Below are positions 8,688 through 17,720 of a stretch of DNA of 64,000 bases, piece after piece. Below the pieces are notes generated by a model. That model saw only the letters and a list, made by a program, of their open reading frames with translations. It made no database searches and was not told the DNA's origin. The stretch is from Streptomyces sp. NBRC 109706 (GTDB lineage Bacteria; Actinomycetota; Actinomycetes; Streptomycetales; Streptomycetaceae). Position numbers and translations under genes: made by a program. The stretch lies in assembly GCF_000974485.1 (NCBI RefSeq), contig NZ_BBOM01000005.1, positions 310,001 to 374,000 on the forward strand, written 5' to 3'. Position 1 is the stretch's first letter; each line of letters starts with the position of its first letter.

Positions 8688-11369
8688 ATGCGGCCAGTGA
8701 TACGGGGCGAGGAAGACCGGACCCAGCGTTCGGAGGAGGAACAGCCGGAGGCGGCGCCGCCTCCGCTCGAAGCGCTGGAACGCGCCGACCCGACCAGGAG
8801 CGAGCTGGTCGAGGTGGACGATCCGATCCTCACCGCCCGGGTGCACCGGCCGGCCGATCTGCTGCGCACCCTGCTCGGGCTGCTGGCCATCGGCGCGCTG
8901 CTGGCGGTGGCCACCTTCGCGATCGGCACCACCGAGGGCATCGAGCGGGACGTCCACAAGGGCTCCGAGCAGGCACCCTCGCTGCTGATCGACTTCGCCG
9001 GCTTCGCCTCCGCCGTGGCCGTCCTGATCGTGCCCATGGCCTTCGCCATCGAGCGGCTGATGCGCCGGGACGGGCTGCGCATCGCGGACGGGGTGCTGGC
9101 CGCCGTGCTGGCGCACGGGGTCTCGCTGTCGTTCAGCCTCTGGGTCGCCAGGATGGCGCCCGAGTCCGTGCGGGACGCGCTGATCAGGGACGCGCCCGGC
9201 GCCGGTCTCACGGAGCCGGTGCACGGCTATCTCGCGCCGGTGATCGCCTACGCCACGGCCGTCGGCATGACTCATCGCCCAGGCTGGCGGCTGGTCATGT
9301 GGTCGGTGGTGGCGCTGGACGCGCTGGCCGTGCTGGTCGCCGGCTACACCACACCGTTCGCCATCGTCGTCACGGTGCTGATCGGCTGGACCATCGCCTA
9401 TGCCACGCTCTATGCCGTCGGCTCGCCCAACGTCAGGGCCACCGGACAGCAGCTGCTCGCCGGCCTGCGGCATGTCGGCTTCCGCCCGGTCACCGCGCTG
9501 CGCGCCGAGGAGCCGCCGGGATCCGACGAGGGCGAACGGGAGCGCGGCAACGAGCCGACCCGCCGCTATCTGGTGACGCTGGAGTCGGGGCCACCGCTCG
9601 ACGTCACGGTGGTCGACCGCGCCCAGCAGGCCAGGGGCTTCTTCTACCGCGCCTGGCGTCGGCTCGCGCTGCGCGGCATCACCCAGCGGCGCAGCCTGCC
9701 GTCGCTGCGCCAGGCCCTGGAGCAGGAGGCCCTGCTCGCCTATGCGGCGATCGCCGCCGGCGCCAACGCGCCCAAGCTGATCGCCACTTCGGAGCTGGGC
9801 CCGGACGCGGTGATGCTGGTCTACGAGCACATCCCGGGCCGCGATCTGGATTCGCTGCCGGACGACGAGGTCAGCGACGCGCTGATGGAGGCGGCCTGGC
9901 GGCAGGTCACCGCGCTCCAGTCGCGCCGGATCGCGCACCGTCGGCTGGACGGCCGCGCGCTGCTGGTCGACCGCGCCGGCACGGTCTACCTCACCAGCCT
10001 GCGCGGCGGCGAGATCGCGGCGGGCGATCTGCTGCTGCGGATGGATGTGGCGCAGCTGCTGACCACCTTCGGGCTGCGGGTCGGCGCCGAACGCGCGGTG
10101 GCCGCCGCCGTCACGGTGCTCGGCCCGGACGCGGTGGCCGACAGCCTGCCGCTGCTGCAGCCGATCGCGCTCAGCCGCACCACCAGGGCCACCCTGCGGC
10201 AGCTCTCCAAGGAGCGCGCCCAGCGGGAGCGGCAGGCCGTGCTGGACGCCACCCGCACCTACCGTGAGGCGCGCGGCAGCCTGCCGGAGAACGCCGACCG
10301 CAAGACCGTCAAGGCCGCGAAACAGGCCGAGAAGCAGGTCATGGAGGAGGCCCTGGAGAACGCCAGGGAGCCGGATCTGCTGGCGCTCATCCGCCAACAG
10401 GTGCTGCTGATCCGGCCGCAGGCGCCGATAGAGCCCGCCCGCATCGAACGGATCAGACCGCGCACGCTGGTCAGCCTGATCGCCGCCGTCTTCGCCGGCT
10501 ACTTCCTGATCAGCCAGCTGATCAACCCCGAGTTCCAGCGGGTCTGGGACGACGCCAACTGGGGCTGGGTGATCGTGGCCGCCGGCTTCTCCGCGCTCAC
10601 CTACTTTGCCGCGGCGCTCAGCCTGTTGGGCTTCGTGCCCGAGAAGGTCAACTATCTGCGCACGGTGATGGCGCAGGTGGCGGGCTCCTTCGTCAAGCTG
10701 GTCGCGCCGGCGGCGATCGGCGGCGCCGCGCTCAACGCCCGTTATCTGCAACGGCAGGGGCTGCGTCCCGGCCATGCGGTGGCCAGCGTCGGCGCGTCCC
10801 AGCTGTTCGGCCTGGGCAGCCATGTGGTGCTGCTGCTCACCTTCGGCTATCTCACCGGCACCGAGCACACCCCCAACCTCTCCCCCTCCCGCACGGTGAT
10901 CGCCGGCCTGTTGACGGTGGCCGTCGCGGCGCTGATCGTGACCGCGGTGCCCAGTCTGCGGAAGGCCATCCTGGAGCGGGTGCGCACCCTGTTCGCCGGG
11001 GTGGTGCCCCGGATGTTGGACGTGGTGCAGCGGCCCAAGAAGCTGCTCGCCGGCATCGGCGGGATGCTGCTGATGACGCTCGCCTTCGTGATGTGCCTGG
11101 ACGCCTCGCTGCGCGCGTTCGGCCACGAGCTGAGCTATCCGACGATCGCCGTGGTCTTCCTCGCCGGCAACGCGCTGGGCTCGGCCGCGCCGACCCCCGG
11201 CGGCATCGGCGCCATCGAGCTGACCCTGAGCGCGGGCCTGACCGCCTTCCAGGTGCCCCCGCAGGTGGCGTTGGGCGCGGTGCTGCTGTTCCGGCTGATG
11301 ACCTTCTGGCTGCCCGTCCTCCCCGGCTGGCTGGCGTTCACCCAACTCACCCGCAAGGAACAGGTCTGA
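8688..11369 (+). CDS. lysylphosphatidylglycerol synthase TM-domain protein with kinase-like middle domain
   Basis: An 893-residue polytopic membrane protein. An acidic N-terminus is followed by about five membrane helices (roughly 60-245), a soluble kinase-like region (roughly 290-490), then a second hydrophobic block (about 590-890) of the UPF0104/LPG-synthase-TM type (MprF flippase-like), with a conserved APTPGGIGAIE loop. The middle region has E347 in a helix, a hinge-like VYEHIPGRDL and a catalytic-loop-like IAHRRLDGRALL (H417-L425), but the DFG-like position reads SLRGGE, so activity is doubtful. No lysyl-transferase domain is present. The ATG chosen follows CCAGGG and starts the acidic segment; much longer in-frame extensions are shadows of the ATL region. 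Function is unknown, perhaps lipid translocation. Confidence 0.85.
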   Translation: MRPVIRGEEDRTQRSEEEQPEAAPPPLEALERADPTRSELVEVDDPILTARVHRPADLLRTLLGLLAIGALLAVATFAIGTTEGIERDVHKGSEQAPSLLIDFAGFASAVAVLIVPMAFAIERLMRRDGLRIADGVLAAVLAHGVSLSFSLWVARMAPESVRDALIRDAPGAGLTEPVHGYLAPVIAYATAVGMTHRPGWRLVMWSVVALDALAVLVAGYTTPFAIVVTVLIGWTIAYATLYAVGSPNVRATGQQLLAGLRHVGFRPVTALRAEEPPGSDEGERERGNEPTRRYLVTLESGPPLDVTVVDRAQQARGFFYRAWRRLALRGITQRRSLPSLRQALEQEALLAYAAIAAGANAPKLIATSELGPDAVMLVYEHIPGRDLDSLPDDEVSDALMEAAWRQVTALQSRRIAHRRLDGRALLVDRAGTVYLTSLRGGEIAAGDLLLRMDVAQLLTTFGLRVGAERAVAAAVTVLGPDAVADSLPLLQPIALSRTTRATLRQLSKERAQRERQAVLDATRTYREARGSLPENADRKTVKAAKQAEKQVMEEALENAREPDLLALIRQQVLLIRPQAPIEPARIERIRPRTLVSLIAAVFAGYFLISQLINPEFQRVWDDANWGWVIVAAGFSALTYFAAALSLLGFVPEKVNYLRTVMAQVAGSFVKLVAPAAIGGAALNARYLQRQGLRPGHAVASVGASQLFGLGSHVVLLLTFGYLTGTEHTPNLSPSRTVIAGLLTVAVAALIVTAVPSLRKAILERVRTLFAGVVPRMLDVVQRPKKLLAGIGGMLLMTLAFVMCLDASLRAFGHELSYPTIAVVFLAGNALGSAAPTPGGIGAIELTLSAGLTAFQVPPQVALGAVLLFRLMTFWLPVLPGWLAFTQLTRKEQV

Positions 11370-11418
11370 GGCATCCGCCTCTCGGCCGGCAGATACGAGG
11401 CAGATAGCCGGAGTTCAC

Positions 11419-11448
11419 TTGCGGATGCGGCTCGAATGGCCGTACGGT
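11419..11448 (+). promoter_or_regulatory. putative leaderless promoter of the mod operon
   Basis: TTGCGG (11419-11424), an 18-bp spacer and TACGGT (11443-11448). The expected transcription start is about the ATG at 11456. This is the best complete -35/-10 pair among the leaderless candidates here. Confidence 0.55.
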
Positions 11449-11455
11449 CCCGCAT

Positions 11456-11857
11456 ATGCGGTTCTACAGCATGGGGCGCGCGGCGCGGTTGCTCGGGGTG
11501 AGCGCGGACACGGTGCGGCGTTGGGCCGACGCCGGTCGGCTGCCCACCCGACGGGACGAGGCCGGCAAACGGCAGGTCGCCGGCGACGATCTGGCCGCGT
11601 TCGCCGTCGAGTTGGCCGCGGAGTCACCCTCCGGGGGCGAGCCGGGCGATCCCTACACCAGCGCTCGCAACGCCTTCCCCGGCATCATCACCAAGGTCAC
11701 CGTCGGCGATGTCGCCGCTCAGGTGGAGATCCAGGCCGGTCCGCACCGGCTGGTCTCGCTGCTCACCCGCGAGGCCGTCGAGGAGTTGGGGCTGGCCGTG
11801 GGGCACGAGGCCGTCGCGCGGGTCAAGGCCACCAGCGTGCATATCGATCGGATGTGA
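11456..11857 (+). CDS. MerR-type HTH / TOBE (Mop) domain molybdate-binding regulator
   Basis: A 133-residue protein. Residues 1-50 are an excisionase/MerR-like winged helix (RLLGVSADTVRRWADAG); residues about 65-133 are a single TOBE/Mop domain (ARNAFPGIITKV and ending VKATSVHIDRM), the molybdate/tungstate-binding module found in ModE and molbindins. It probably senses oxyanion and controls the modAB genes that follow, with which it overlaps by 4 bp (ATGTGA). Initiation appears leaderless: there is no SD and a TACGGT box lies 7 bp upstream. The domain reading is confident; the regulatory target is inferred from position. Confidence 0.88.
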   Translation: MRFYSMGRAARLLGVSADTVRRWADAGRLPTRRDEAGKRQVAGDDLAAFAVELAAESPSGGEPGDPYTSARNAFPGIITKVTVGDVAAQVEIQAGPHRLVSLLTREAVEELGLAVGHEAVARVKATSVHIDRM

Positions 11858-12708
11858 GAGTCACCGTGTCCTTCTCCTCCAGAACCTCCCGCCCCTCCCC
11901 GGCCCGTGGACGGCGCCGCGCGCTGTCCGCCGCGCTGCTGCTGCCCCTGCTGATCGGCCTGGCGGGCTGCGGCTCGGAAGACAACGGATCGGACGCGGCC
12001 GACGGCGCGGGCGGGAGCGGCGGTGGCGGCGGTGACCAGCCCGAGGTCACGCTCACGGTGCTCGCCGCCGCCTCGTTGACCGATGTCTTCGAGGCCGCCG
12101 GCGCGGAGTACGAGGCGGCCAACCCCGGGACCACCGTGCGGTTCTCGTTCGCCGGCTCCCAGGAGCTGGTCGCCCAGCTCAACGGGGGCGCCCCGGGCGA
12201 TGTGCTGGTCACCGCCGACACCCAGACGATGGAGGGCGTCGCCGAACTGACGGGTGAGCCCGAGGTGATCGCCCGCAACGAGCTGACCATCGTCACCCCG
12301 CCGGACAACCCCGCCGGGGTGACCGGCCTCGCGGACCTGGCCGATCCCGGGCTGCGGCTGGTGCTTGCGGCACCCGAGGTGCCCGCCGGCCGGTACGGCC
12401 AGGAGATCCTGGCCGCGGAGAACATCGACGCGGAGCCGGACTCGCTTGAGGTCAACGTCCGTTCCGTGCTGGGCAAGGTGCAGTTGGGCGAGGCGGACGC
12501 CGGCCTGGTGTATGTCACGGACGCGGCCGTCGCCGGCGACGAGGTCGCGGTGGTGCCCATCCCGGAGGACCAGAACGTGACGGCCTTCTATCCGGCGGCC
12601 ACGCTGAACGACGCGGCGAACCTGGCGGCCGCCGAGGACTTCGTCGCCTGGCTCACCGGGGTGACCGCCCAGGAACTGCTCGGCGCGGCCGGCTTCCTGG
12701 CCCCGTGA
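11854..12708 (+). CDS. modA: molybdate ABC transporter substrate-binding lipoprotein
   Basis: A 284-residue periplasmic-binding-type lipoprotein. The signal peptide ends in a lipobox LAGC (C39), followed by a Gly-rich linker and a ModA fold: LTVLAAASLTDVF, the FSFAGSQELVAQL oxyanion site, GAPGDVLVTAD and PAGRYGQ. It captures molybdate or tungstate outside the membrane and delivers it to ModB. The GTG at 11854 overlaps the previous stop (GTGA); a second GTG at 11866 is an alternative start. It overlaps modB by 4 bp, so the three genes form a tight operon. Confidence 0.93.
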   Translation: MRVTVSFSSRTSRPSPARGRRRALSAALLLPLLIGLAGCGSEDNGSDAADGAGGSGGGGGDQPEVTLTVLAAASLTDVFEAAGAEYEAANPGTTVRFSFAGSQELVAQLNGGAPGDVLVTADTQTMEGVAELTGEPEVIARNELTIVTPPDNPAGVTGLADLADPGLRLVLAAPEVPAGRYGQEILAAENIDAEPDSLEVNVRSVLGKVQLGEADAGLVYVTDAAVAGDEVAVVPIPEDQNVTAFYPAATLNDAANLAAAEDFVAWLTGVTAQELLGAAGFLAP

Positions 12709-13547
12709 GACGACGCCGCCCGCCGCTGACGCTGGCCCTGCCGGCGCTGCTGGCGGTGGCGTTCCTGCTGGTCCCGCTGCTGGGCGTGCTGGTCGACGCG
12801 CCCTGGGGAGAGCTGGTCGAGCGGCTGACCGAGCCCGCCGTCACGGAGGCGCTGCGGCTTTCGCTGCTGGTCTCGGGCTGGGCGCTGCTGATCTCGCTGC
12901 TGCTGGGGGTGCCGCTGGCCTGGCTGCTGGCCCGCACCGAGTTCCCCGGGCGCACGCTGGTGCGGTGCCTGGTGATCCTGCCGCTGGTGCTGCCGCCGAC
13001 GGTGGCCGGCGTGGCGCTCTCCCAGGGCTTCGGGCGACGTGGCGTGCTGGGCGAACACCTCGAACGGTTCGGCGTACAGCTGTCGTTCACCACGGCGGGC
13101 GCCGTGGTGGCGGCGGTCTTCGTGGCGATGCCGTTTCTGGTGATCAGCCTGGAGGGCGCGCTCAGCGGCCTCGACCCGCATTTCGAGGAGGCCGCCGCGA
13201 CGATGGGCGCGGGCGCGCTGCGCACCCTCCGGCTGGTGACGCTGCCGATGCTGCGGCCGGCGCTGACCGCCGGCGCGGCGCTCTGCTGGGCCAGGGCGTT
13301 GGGCGAGTTCGGCGCGACCATCACCTTCGCGGGAAACCTGCCCGGGGTGACGCAGACCCTGCCGCTCAAGGTGTACCTGCTGCTCCAGGGCGACCCGGCC
13401 GGCGCGACGGCCGTCTCCCTGCTGCTGCTGGCCATCGCCGCGGCGGTGCTCATCGCCCTCCGCGGCCGCTGGGTGGGCGCCCTCACCGATGCCGGAAGCC
13501 CGGCTGCCCCACGCGGCGGCCGCAGGCCGGAACGGGGCGGGGGCTGA
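12705..13547 (+). CDS. modB: molybdate ABC transporter permease
   Basis: A 280-residue inner-membrane permease with about five to six helices and the EAA loop (EEAAATMGAGALRTLRLVTLP) that docks the ATPase. It starts at a GTG overlapping the modA stop. The expected ATP-binding subunit ModC is not downstream; the operon ends here, so ModB must use an ATPase encoded elsewhere or be orphaned. The last 15-20 residues (after GRWVG) are Gly/Arg/Pro-rich and resemble the 35-bp repeat that follows (GCCGGAAGCCCGGCTG at 13493-13508), suggesting that the 3' end of the gene has been overwritten by repeat-type sequence. Confidence 0.92.
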   Translation: MRRRRPPLTLALPALLAVAFLLVPLLGVLVDAPWGELVERLTEPAVTEALRLSLLVSGWALLISLLLGVPLAWLLARTEFPGRTLVRCLVILPLVLPPTVAGVALSQGFGRRGVLGEHLERFGVQLSFTTAGAVVAAVFVAMPFLVISLEGALSGLDPHFEEAAATMGAGALRTLRLVTLPMLRPALTAGAALCWARALGEFGATITFAGNLPGVTQTLPLKVYLLLQGDPAGATAVSLLLLAIAAAVLIALRGRWVGALTDAGSPAAPRGGRRPERGGG

Positions 13548-13558
13548 CCCCTCCAGCG

Positions 13559-13963
13559 GAGCCGGAGGCCCGGCTGGCCTGAGCGGGGAGAGGACGCGAG
13601 GGGCGACGCCGGCCTGAGCGGGAGGCGCCAGCCGGAGACCCGGCTGGCCTGGGCGGGAACGGGAAGCCGGGGACCCGGCTGGCCCGGGCGGGAAGAGGAA
13701 ACCAGGGGCGACGCTGGCCTGAGCGGGAACGGACAGCCGGAGGCCCGGCCAGCCCAAGCAGGAACGGACAGCCGGGGACCCGGCTGGCCCGGGCGGGAAC
13801 GGGAAACTGGAGGCCCGGGCGGCCCGAGCAGGAAGAGGAAACCAGGGGCGACGCTGGCCAGAGCGAGAACCCGCAGCCCGGGGCCGGAACGGGAAACCGG
13901 GGGCCCGGCCGGTCTGAGCGGGAACGGGAAGCCGGAGGCCAGCTGGCCTGAGCGGGGGGACGG
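13559..13963. repeat. 35-bp tandem repeat (minisatellite), about 11 units
   Basis: Units of 35 bp follow one another head to tail, for example 13559-13593, 13594-13628, 13629-13663, 13664-13698, 13699-13733, 13734-13768, 13769-13803, 13804-13838 and 13839-13873; then a 20-bp truncated unit, 13894-13928 and a degenerate last unit. Each has the skeleton AGCCGG-GGCCCGGCTGG-CC-GAGCGGGAACGG. Two variant types exist: the units at 13594, 13699 and 13839 share AGGGGCGACGC in the middle. Because 35 is not a multiple of three and units diverge, long open frames across it are artefacts. No gene is seen. Confidence 0.85.
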
Positions 13964-14441
13964 GCACGGGCCGGCCGGACCCGGCAGAAGCGGGAAGCGG
14001 AAACCCGCAGAACCGGACGGCCCGAACAGCCACCGTCCGACCCATCGGCGGGAACGGCGGCCGGAGGCCCGGCGGGAGCAGGAGGCCCCCGGCAGGTGGC
14101 CAGTTGGTCGGGAGCCCGCGAGCGGTGGCCGCACGACCCGCCGTGGAACCGCCCTCGGCCGTGTCCGAGTCGCCGCCGGCATCCACCAAACCCACCCCGG
14201 CCCGGAAGACCGGCAGGGCCGCGTTGCCCCCTGCGCCGAGCAAAGGCTGACCGATGCCACCAACACCCGGCCATCGGGCCACCGTCGCCACCCAACCCGC
14301 CCCGACGAACCGGCTCGGGCGGCGGGCCGGCTCCGGCGGCCGCCGGGGCGGCGTCACTCGGATGAACGAGGTCCGCGTGCGCCTCCCCGGCGAGGGGCCC
14401 AGCGTGGGAGCCGTCGGAAGCGTGCGATGGGAGCCGTCACC
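13964..14441. other. GC-rich intergenic stretch, no gene seen
   Basis: The rest of the gap before the first peptidase gene. It contains a further degenerate repeat-like patch (GGCCGGAGGCCCGGCGGGAGCAGG, about 14070-14092) and C-rich sequence, but no ORF with Streptomyces-like third-position bias and SD. The last 15 bp hold the GGGAG ribosome-binding site (14429-14433) of the next gene. Confidence 0.6.
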
Positions 14442-16034
14442 ATGATCCGTGCCCGCCTGCTCGTTCCCGCGGCGCTAGCCGCCGGCGCCCTGTTGGTCGG
14501 TTGTGCCGGCGGCAGCGCCGAGGCCGAGGACGAGGGGGACGGCGGGGCCGTCGACACCGACGACCTACCGGCGTCGTTCACCGACCAGCGGCTGCGGTGG
14601 GAGCCCTGTCCGCCGCCGGAGACCTCGCAGGGCGACGACGCGGCCACGCCGACCCCGTTGTCGGACGGCGCCGAATGGGAGTGCGCCACCATGACCGCGC
14701 CGTTGGACTACACCGAGCCGGAGGCGGAGACCATCGATCTGGCCCTGGTCCGGGCGCGCAGCGAGGCGGACGGCGAGGACCGGATCGGCTCGTTGCTGTT
14801 CAACTTCGGGGGCCCCGGCGGTTCCGGGGTGGTCACCCTGCCGGCGTTCGGCGAGGAGTACGCCGATCTGCGCGAGCGTTTCGACCTGGTGAGCTTCGAC
14901 CCGAGGGGCGTCGGGGACAGCGAGGGCGTGCGCTGTCTGGACGACGCCGAGTTGGACGAGTACTTCGCCGCCGAGCTGGCCCCGCGTGGCCGGGCGGCCG
15001 AGCGCGCCTACACGGATCGGCTGCGCCGGTTCGCCGAGGGATGCGAGGAGCGGTCGGGCGAGTTGTTGCCGCATCTGACGACCACGGCGACCGCCCGCGA
15101 TCTGGATCTGATGCGCGCGGTGCTCGGCGACGACCGGCTGTACTACTTCGGCATCTCCTACGGGACCGAACTCGGCGGGGTCTACGCGCATCTGTTCCCG
15201 CGTCGGGTGGGCCGGGCGGTGTTCGACGCCGTGGTGGACCCGTCGGGCAGCACCGAGGAGGGGGCCAGGGGGCAGGCCGAGGGTTTCCAACTGGCCCTGG
15301 AGAACTTCCTGGACAGCTGCGCCGAGTCCGACGACTGCCCGCTCGGCGGCGACCGGGACGAGGCCGAGGACCGGCTGGCGGAGCTGCTCGCCGAACTGCG
15401 CGACCGGCCGTTGACCACCCAGGACCCGGACGGTCGGGAGCTGACCGAGGCGTTGGCCTGGGGCGGCATCGCCCAGGCGCTCTACTCCGAGGACTTCTGG
15501 CCCTATCTCGCCCAGGGCCTGGACGACGCGCTGGCGGACGAGGAGCCGGACGGCACGGTGCTGCTGGCACTCGGCGACGCGATGAACGGGCGTAACCCGG
15601 ACGGGAGTTACACCACGCTCCAGTCGTCGCTCACCGCGATCGGCTGTGCCGACTCCAACCGCCGGCACACCGAGGGGGATGTGCGGGACGCGTTGGAGGA
15701 GTTCGAGGAGTCGTCGCGGGTGTTCGGCCCGCCGATGGCGTGGGGGCTGCTCAACTGCGCGTACTGGCCGGTGGACGGCGCCGCCGCGCATCCGGATGTC
15801 TCGGCGGACGGCGCGGATCCCGTTCTGCTGATCGGCACCACCGGCGATCCGGCCACCCCCTATCAGGGCACCGCGCGGATGGCGGAGGCGCTGGGCGACG
15901 ACGTGGCGGTCGAGCTGACCTACGAGGGCGAGGGCCATGGCGCCTACAACAGCGGCAACAGCTGTGTCCGGGACGCCACCAACGCCTATCTGCTGGACGG
16001 CGAGGTGCCGGACGACGACACCACCTGCGACTGA
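14442..16034 (+). CDS. secreted tripeptidyl aminopeptidase-type alpha/beta hydrolase (paralog 1 of 3)
   Basis: A 530-residue lipoprotein peptidase (S33, Tap-like). Signal peptide with lipobox LVGC (C21). The alpha/beta-hydrolase motifs are the oxyanion loop NFGGPGGSG (121-129), nucleophile G-I-S239-Y-G, acid D469 in TTGDPATP and H499 in EGHGAY. These enzymes release N-terminal tripeptides from extracellular proteins or mature secreted proteins. The ATG at 14442 has GGGAG eight bases upstream and begins directly with the signal peptide; an ATG five codons earlier is less likely. It is the first of three tandem paralogs. Confidence 0.92.
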   Translation: MIRARLLVPAALAAGALLVGCAGGSAEAEDEGDGGAVDTDDLPASFTDQRLRWEPCPPPETSQGDDAATPTPLSDGAEWECATMTAPLDYTEPEAETIDLALVRARSEADGEDRIGSLLFNFGGPGGSGVVTLPAFGEEYADLRERFDLVSFDPRGVGDSEGVRCLDDAELDEYFAAELAPRGRAAERAYTDRLRRFAEGCEERSGELLPHLTTTATARDLDLMRAVLGDDRLYYFGISYGTELGGVYAHLFPRRVGRAVFDAVVDPSGSTEEGARGQAEGFQLALENFLDSCAESDDCPLGGDRDEAEDRLAELLAELRDRPLTTQDPDGRELTEALAWGGIAQALYSEDFWPYLAQGLDDALADEEPDGTVLLALGDAMNGRNPDGSYTTLQSSLTAIGCADSNRRHTEGDVRDALEEFEESSRVFGPPMAWGLLNCAYWPVDGAAAHPDVSADGADPVLLIGTTGDPATPYQGTARMAEALGDDVAVELTYEGEGHGAYNSGNSCVRDATNAYLLDGEVPDDDTTCD

Positions 16035-16122
16035 CCGCCCCGCCCGCCCATGCCCGAGGGCCGGTCGGGCGGGTAGCCTCCAAGGAGGTCAAAACTGGTG
16101 GTAACAGACAGGGAGTTGGCGT

Positions 16123-17718
16123 ATGCGCGGGGGCGGGATACGTGCGGTCGTCCCACTGACCCTGACCGCGCTGCTGGTCGGGGGCTGTTTTTCCGGCTCG
16201 CCGACCCCGCCGGCCCCGACACACACGCCACCGGACGCGGCGCCGGGCAGCCCCGAGCCGGAGGGCGGCCTGCCGCCGCTCCCCGAACGGTTGACCAGGC
16301 AGACCGTGGACTGGGGCGACTGCCCGGCGCCCTCGCCGCTGCAGGGCTCGGGCGATCCGCCGGGCGACCCGTGGCGGTGCGGCACCCTGACGGTGCCGGT
16401 CGACTACGCCGAACCCGAGGGCGACACCATCGAGTTGGCGTTGATCATGGCGCCCGCCACCGATCAGCGCAGCCGGATCGGCTCGCTGGTCTTCAACTTC
16501 GGCGGCCCCGGCGGCTCGGGCGTCGCCACCCTGCCGCGTTCGGCGGACCGGTACGAGGCGATCGGGGTCGCCTACGATCTGGTCAGTTTCGATCCACGGG
16601 GGGTCGGTGAGAGCGCCGGCGTGGTCTGCCGGGACGACGAGGAGCTGGACCGGGCCGCGCAGGAGTACCCGGGGCCGCCGCGCACCCCGGACGAGGAGCG
16701 GGCGCTGCTGGCGGCCAACAGCGACTACGCCACCGACTGCGCCGAGCGCAACGGCGAGCTGCTGGCGCATGTCGGCACCGTCGACGCGGCCCGTGACCTG
16801 GATCTGCTGCGCCGCGCGCTGGGCGAGGAGCAGCTGCACTACTTCGGCGTCTCCTACGGCACCAGGCTGGGCGCGGCCTACGCGCATCTCTTCCCACGCC
16901 GGGTGGGGCGCACCGTGCTGGACGCGGTGGTCGATCCCACCAGGGACCACCCGGAGCGGCTGCTGCTCCAGGCCGAGGGCTTCCAACTCGCGCTGGACAA
17001 CTATCTGGACCACTGCGCCATCGTGGTCTCCGACTGCCCGACCGGCGAGGGCGGCCCCGCCGGGTACGCGACGTTGACCGCGCTCTTCGACGGGCTGCGG
17101 GAGGCGCCGCTGCCCACCGACTCGGGCCGGTTCCTCACCCAGGACCTGGCGATCACCGGGGTGTTGTCGGCGCTCTACTCCAAGGGCTCCTGGTCCTATC
17201 TCACCGACGCGATCCGCCAGGCGCGGGAGGACGGCCGGGGCGATCTGCTGCTGCGCGCCGCCGAGCGGTACAACGGGCGGGACAGCGAGGGCCGTTACCG
17301 CAATCTGGGCTCCGCCAACACCGCCGTGAACTGCGCGGACTTCTCCGCCCGCCCCACCGTCGAGACCGTTCACGAACAGCGGGACGCGTTTCTCGCCGCC
17401 TCCCCCGTCTTCGGCGAACGTCTGGTGTGGGGGCTGTTGAGCTGCGCCGACTGGCCGTTCGTCGGGGAACGGGAGCAGCCCCCGGTGGCGGCCGAGGGGG
17501 CGCGGCCGATCCTGCTGCTGGCCACCACGGGCGATCCCGCGACGCCGTATGTCGGCGCCGAGCGGATGCGGGAGGAACTGGGCGAGGGCGTCGGCGTGTT
17601 GGTGACCTACGAGGGCGAGGGTCATGGCGCGTTCGGCGGCGGCGACAGCTGTGTGACGGACACGGTGCTCGCACATCTGCTCGCCGGCACCACGCCGGCC
17701 GACGGTACCGTGTGTTGA
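16123..17718 (+). CDS. secreted tripeptidyl aminopeptidase-type alpha/beta hydrolase (paralog 2 of 3)
   Basis: A 531-residue lipoprotein homologous along its length to its neighbours. Lipobox LVGGC (C22), Pro-rich linker, NFGGPGGSG oxyanion loop (125-133), nucleophile S244 in GVSYGT, D471 in TTGDPATP and H501 in EGHGAF. The start has GGGAG seven bases upstream. An 88-bp gap separates it from paralog 1, and paralog 3 starts 2 bp after its stop, so 2 and 3 are probably cotranscribed. Its C-terminus ends in a cysteine, like the others, suggesting a conserved disulfide with the CVTD segment. Confidence 0.92.
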   Translation: MRGGGIRAVVPLTLTALLVGGCFSGSPTPPAPTHTPPDAAPGSPEPEGGLPPLPERLTRQTVDWGDCPAPSPLQGSGDPPGDPWRCGTLTVPVDYAEPEGDTIELALIMAPATDQRSRIGSLVFNFGGPGGSGVATLPRSADRYEAIGVAYDLVSFDPRGVGESAGVVCRDDEELDRAAQEYPGPPRTPDEERALLAANSDYATDCAERNGELLAHVGTVDAARDLDLLRRALGEEQLHYFGVSYGTRLGAAYAHLFPRRVGRTVLDAVVDPTRDHPERLLLQAEGFQLALDNYLDHCAIVVSDCPTGEGGPAGYATLTALFDGLREAPLPTDSGRFLTQDLAITGVLSALYSKGSWSYLTDAIRQAREDGRGDLLLRAAERYNGRDSEGRYRNLGSANTAVNCADFSARPTVETVHEQRDAFLAASPVFGERLVWGLLSCADWPFVGEREQPPVAAEGARPILLLATTGDPATPYVGAERMREELGEGVGVLVTYEGEGHGAFGGGDSCVTDTVLAHLLAGTTPADGTVC

Positions 17719-17720
17719 CG

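Noticed and set aside
13559..13963. CRISPR array
   Set aside because: Units are contiguous without spacers, degenerate, and no cas genes are present.
12588..14357. Minus-strand frames of 537-589 codons across the 35-bp repeat
   Set aside because: Repetitive Pro/Ala/Gly peptide produced by the tandem repeat in all frames; no SD and no recognisable domain.
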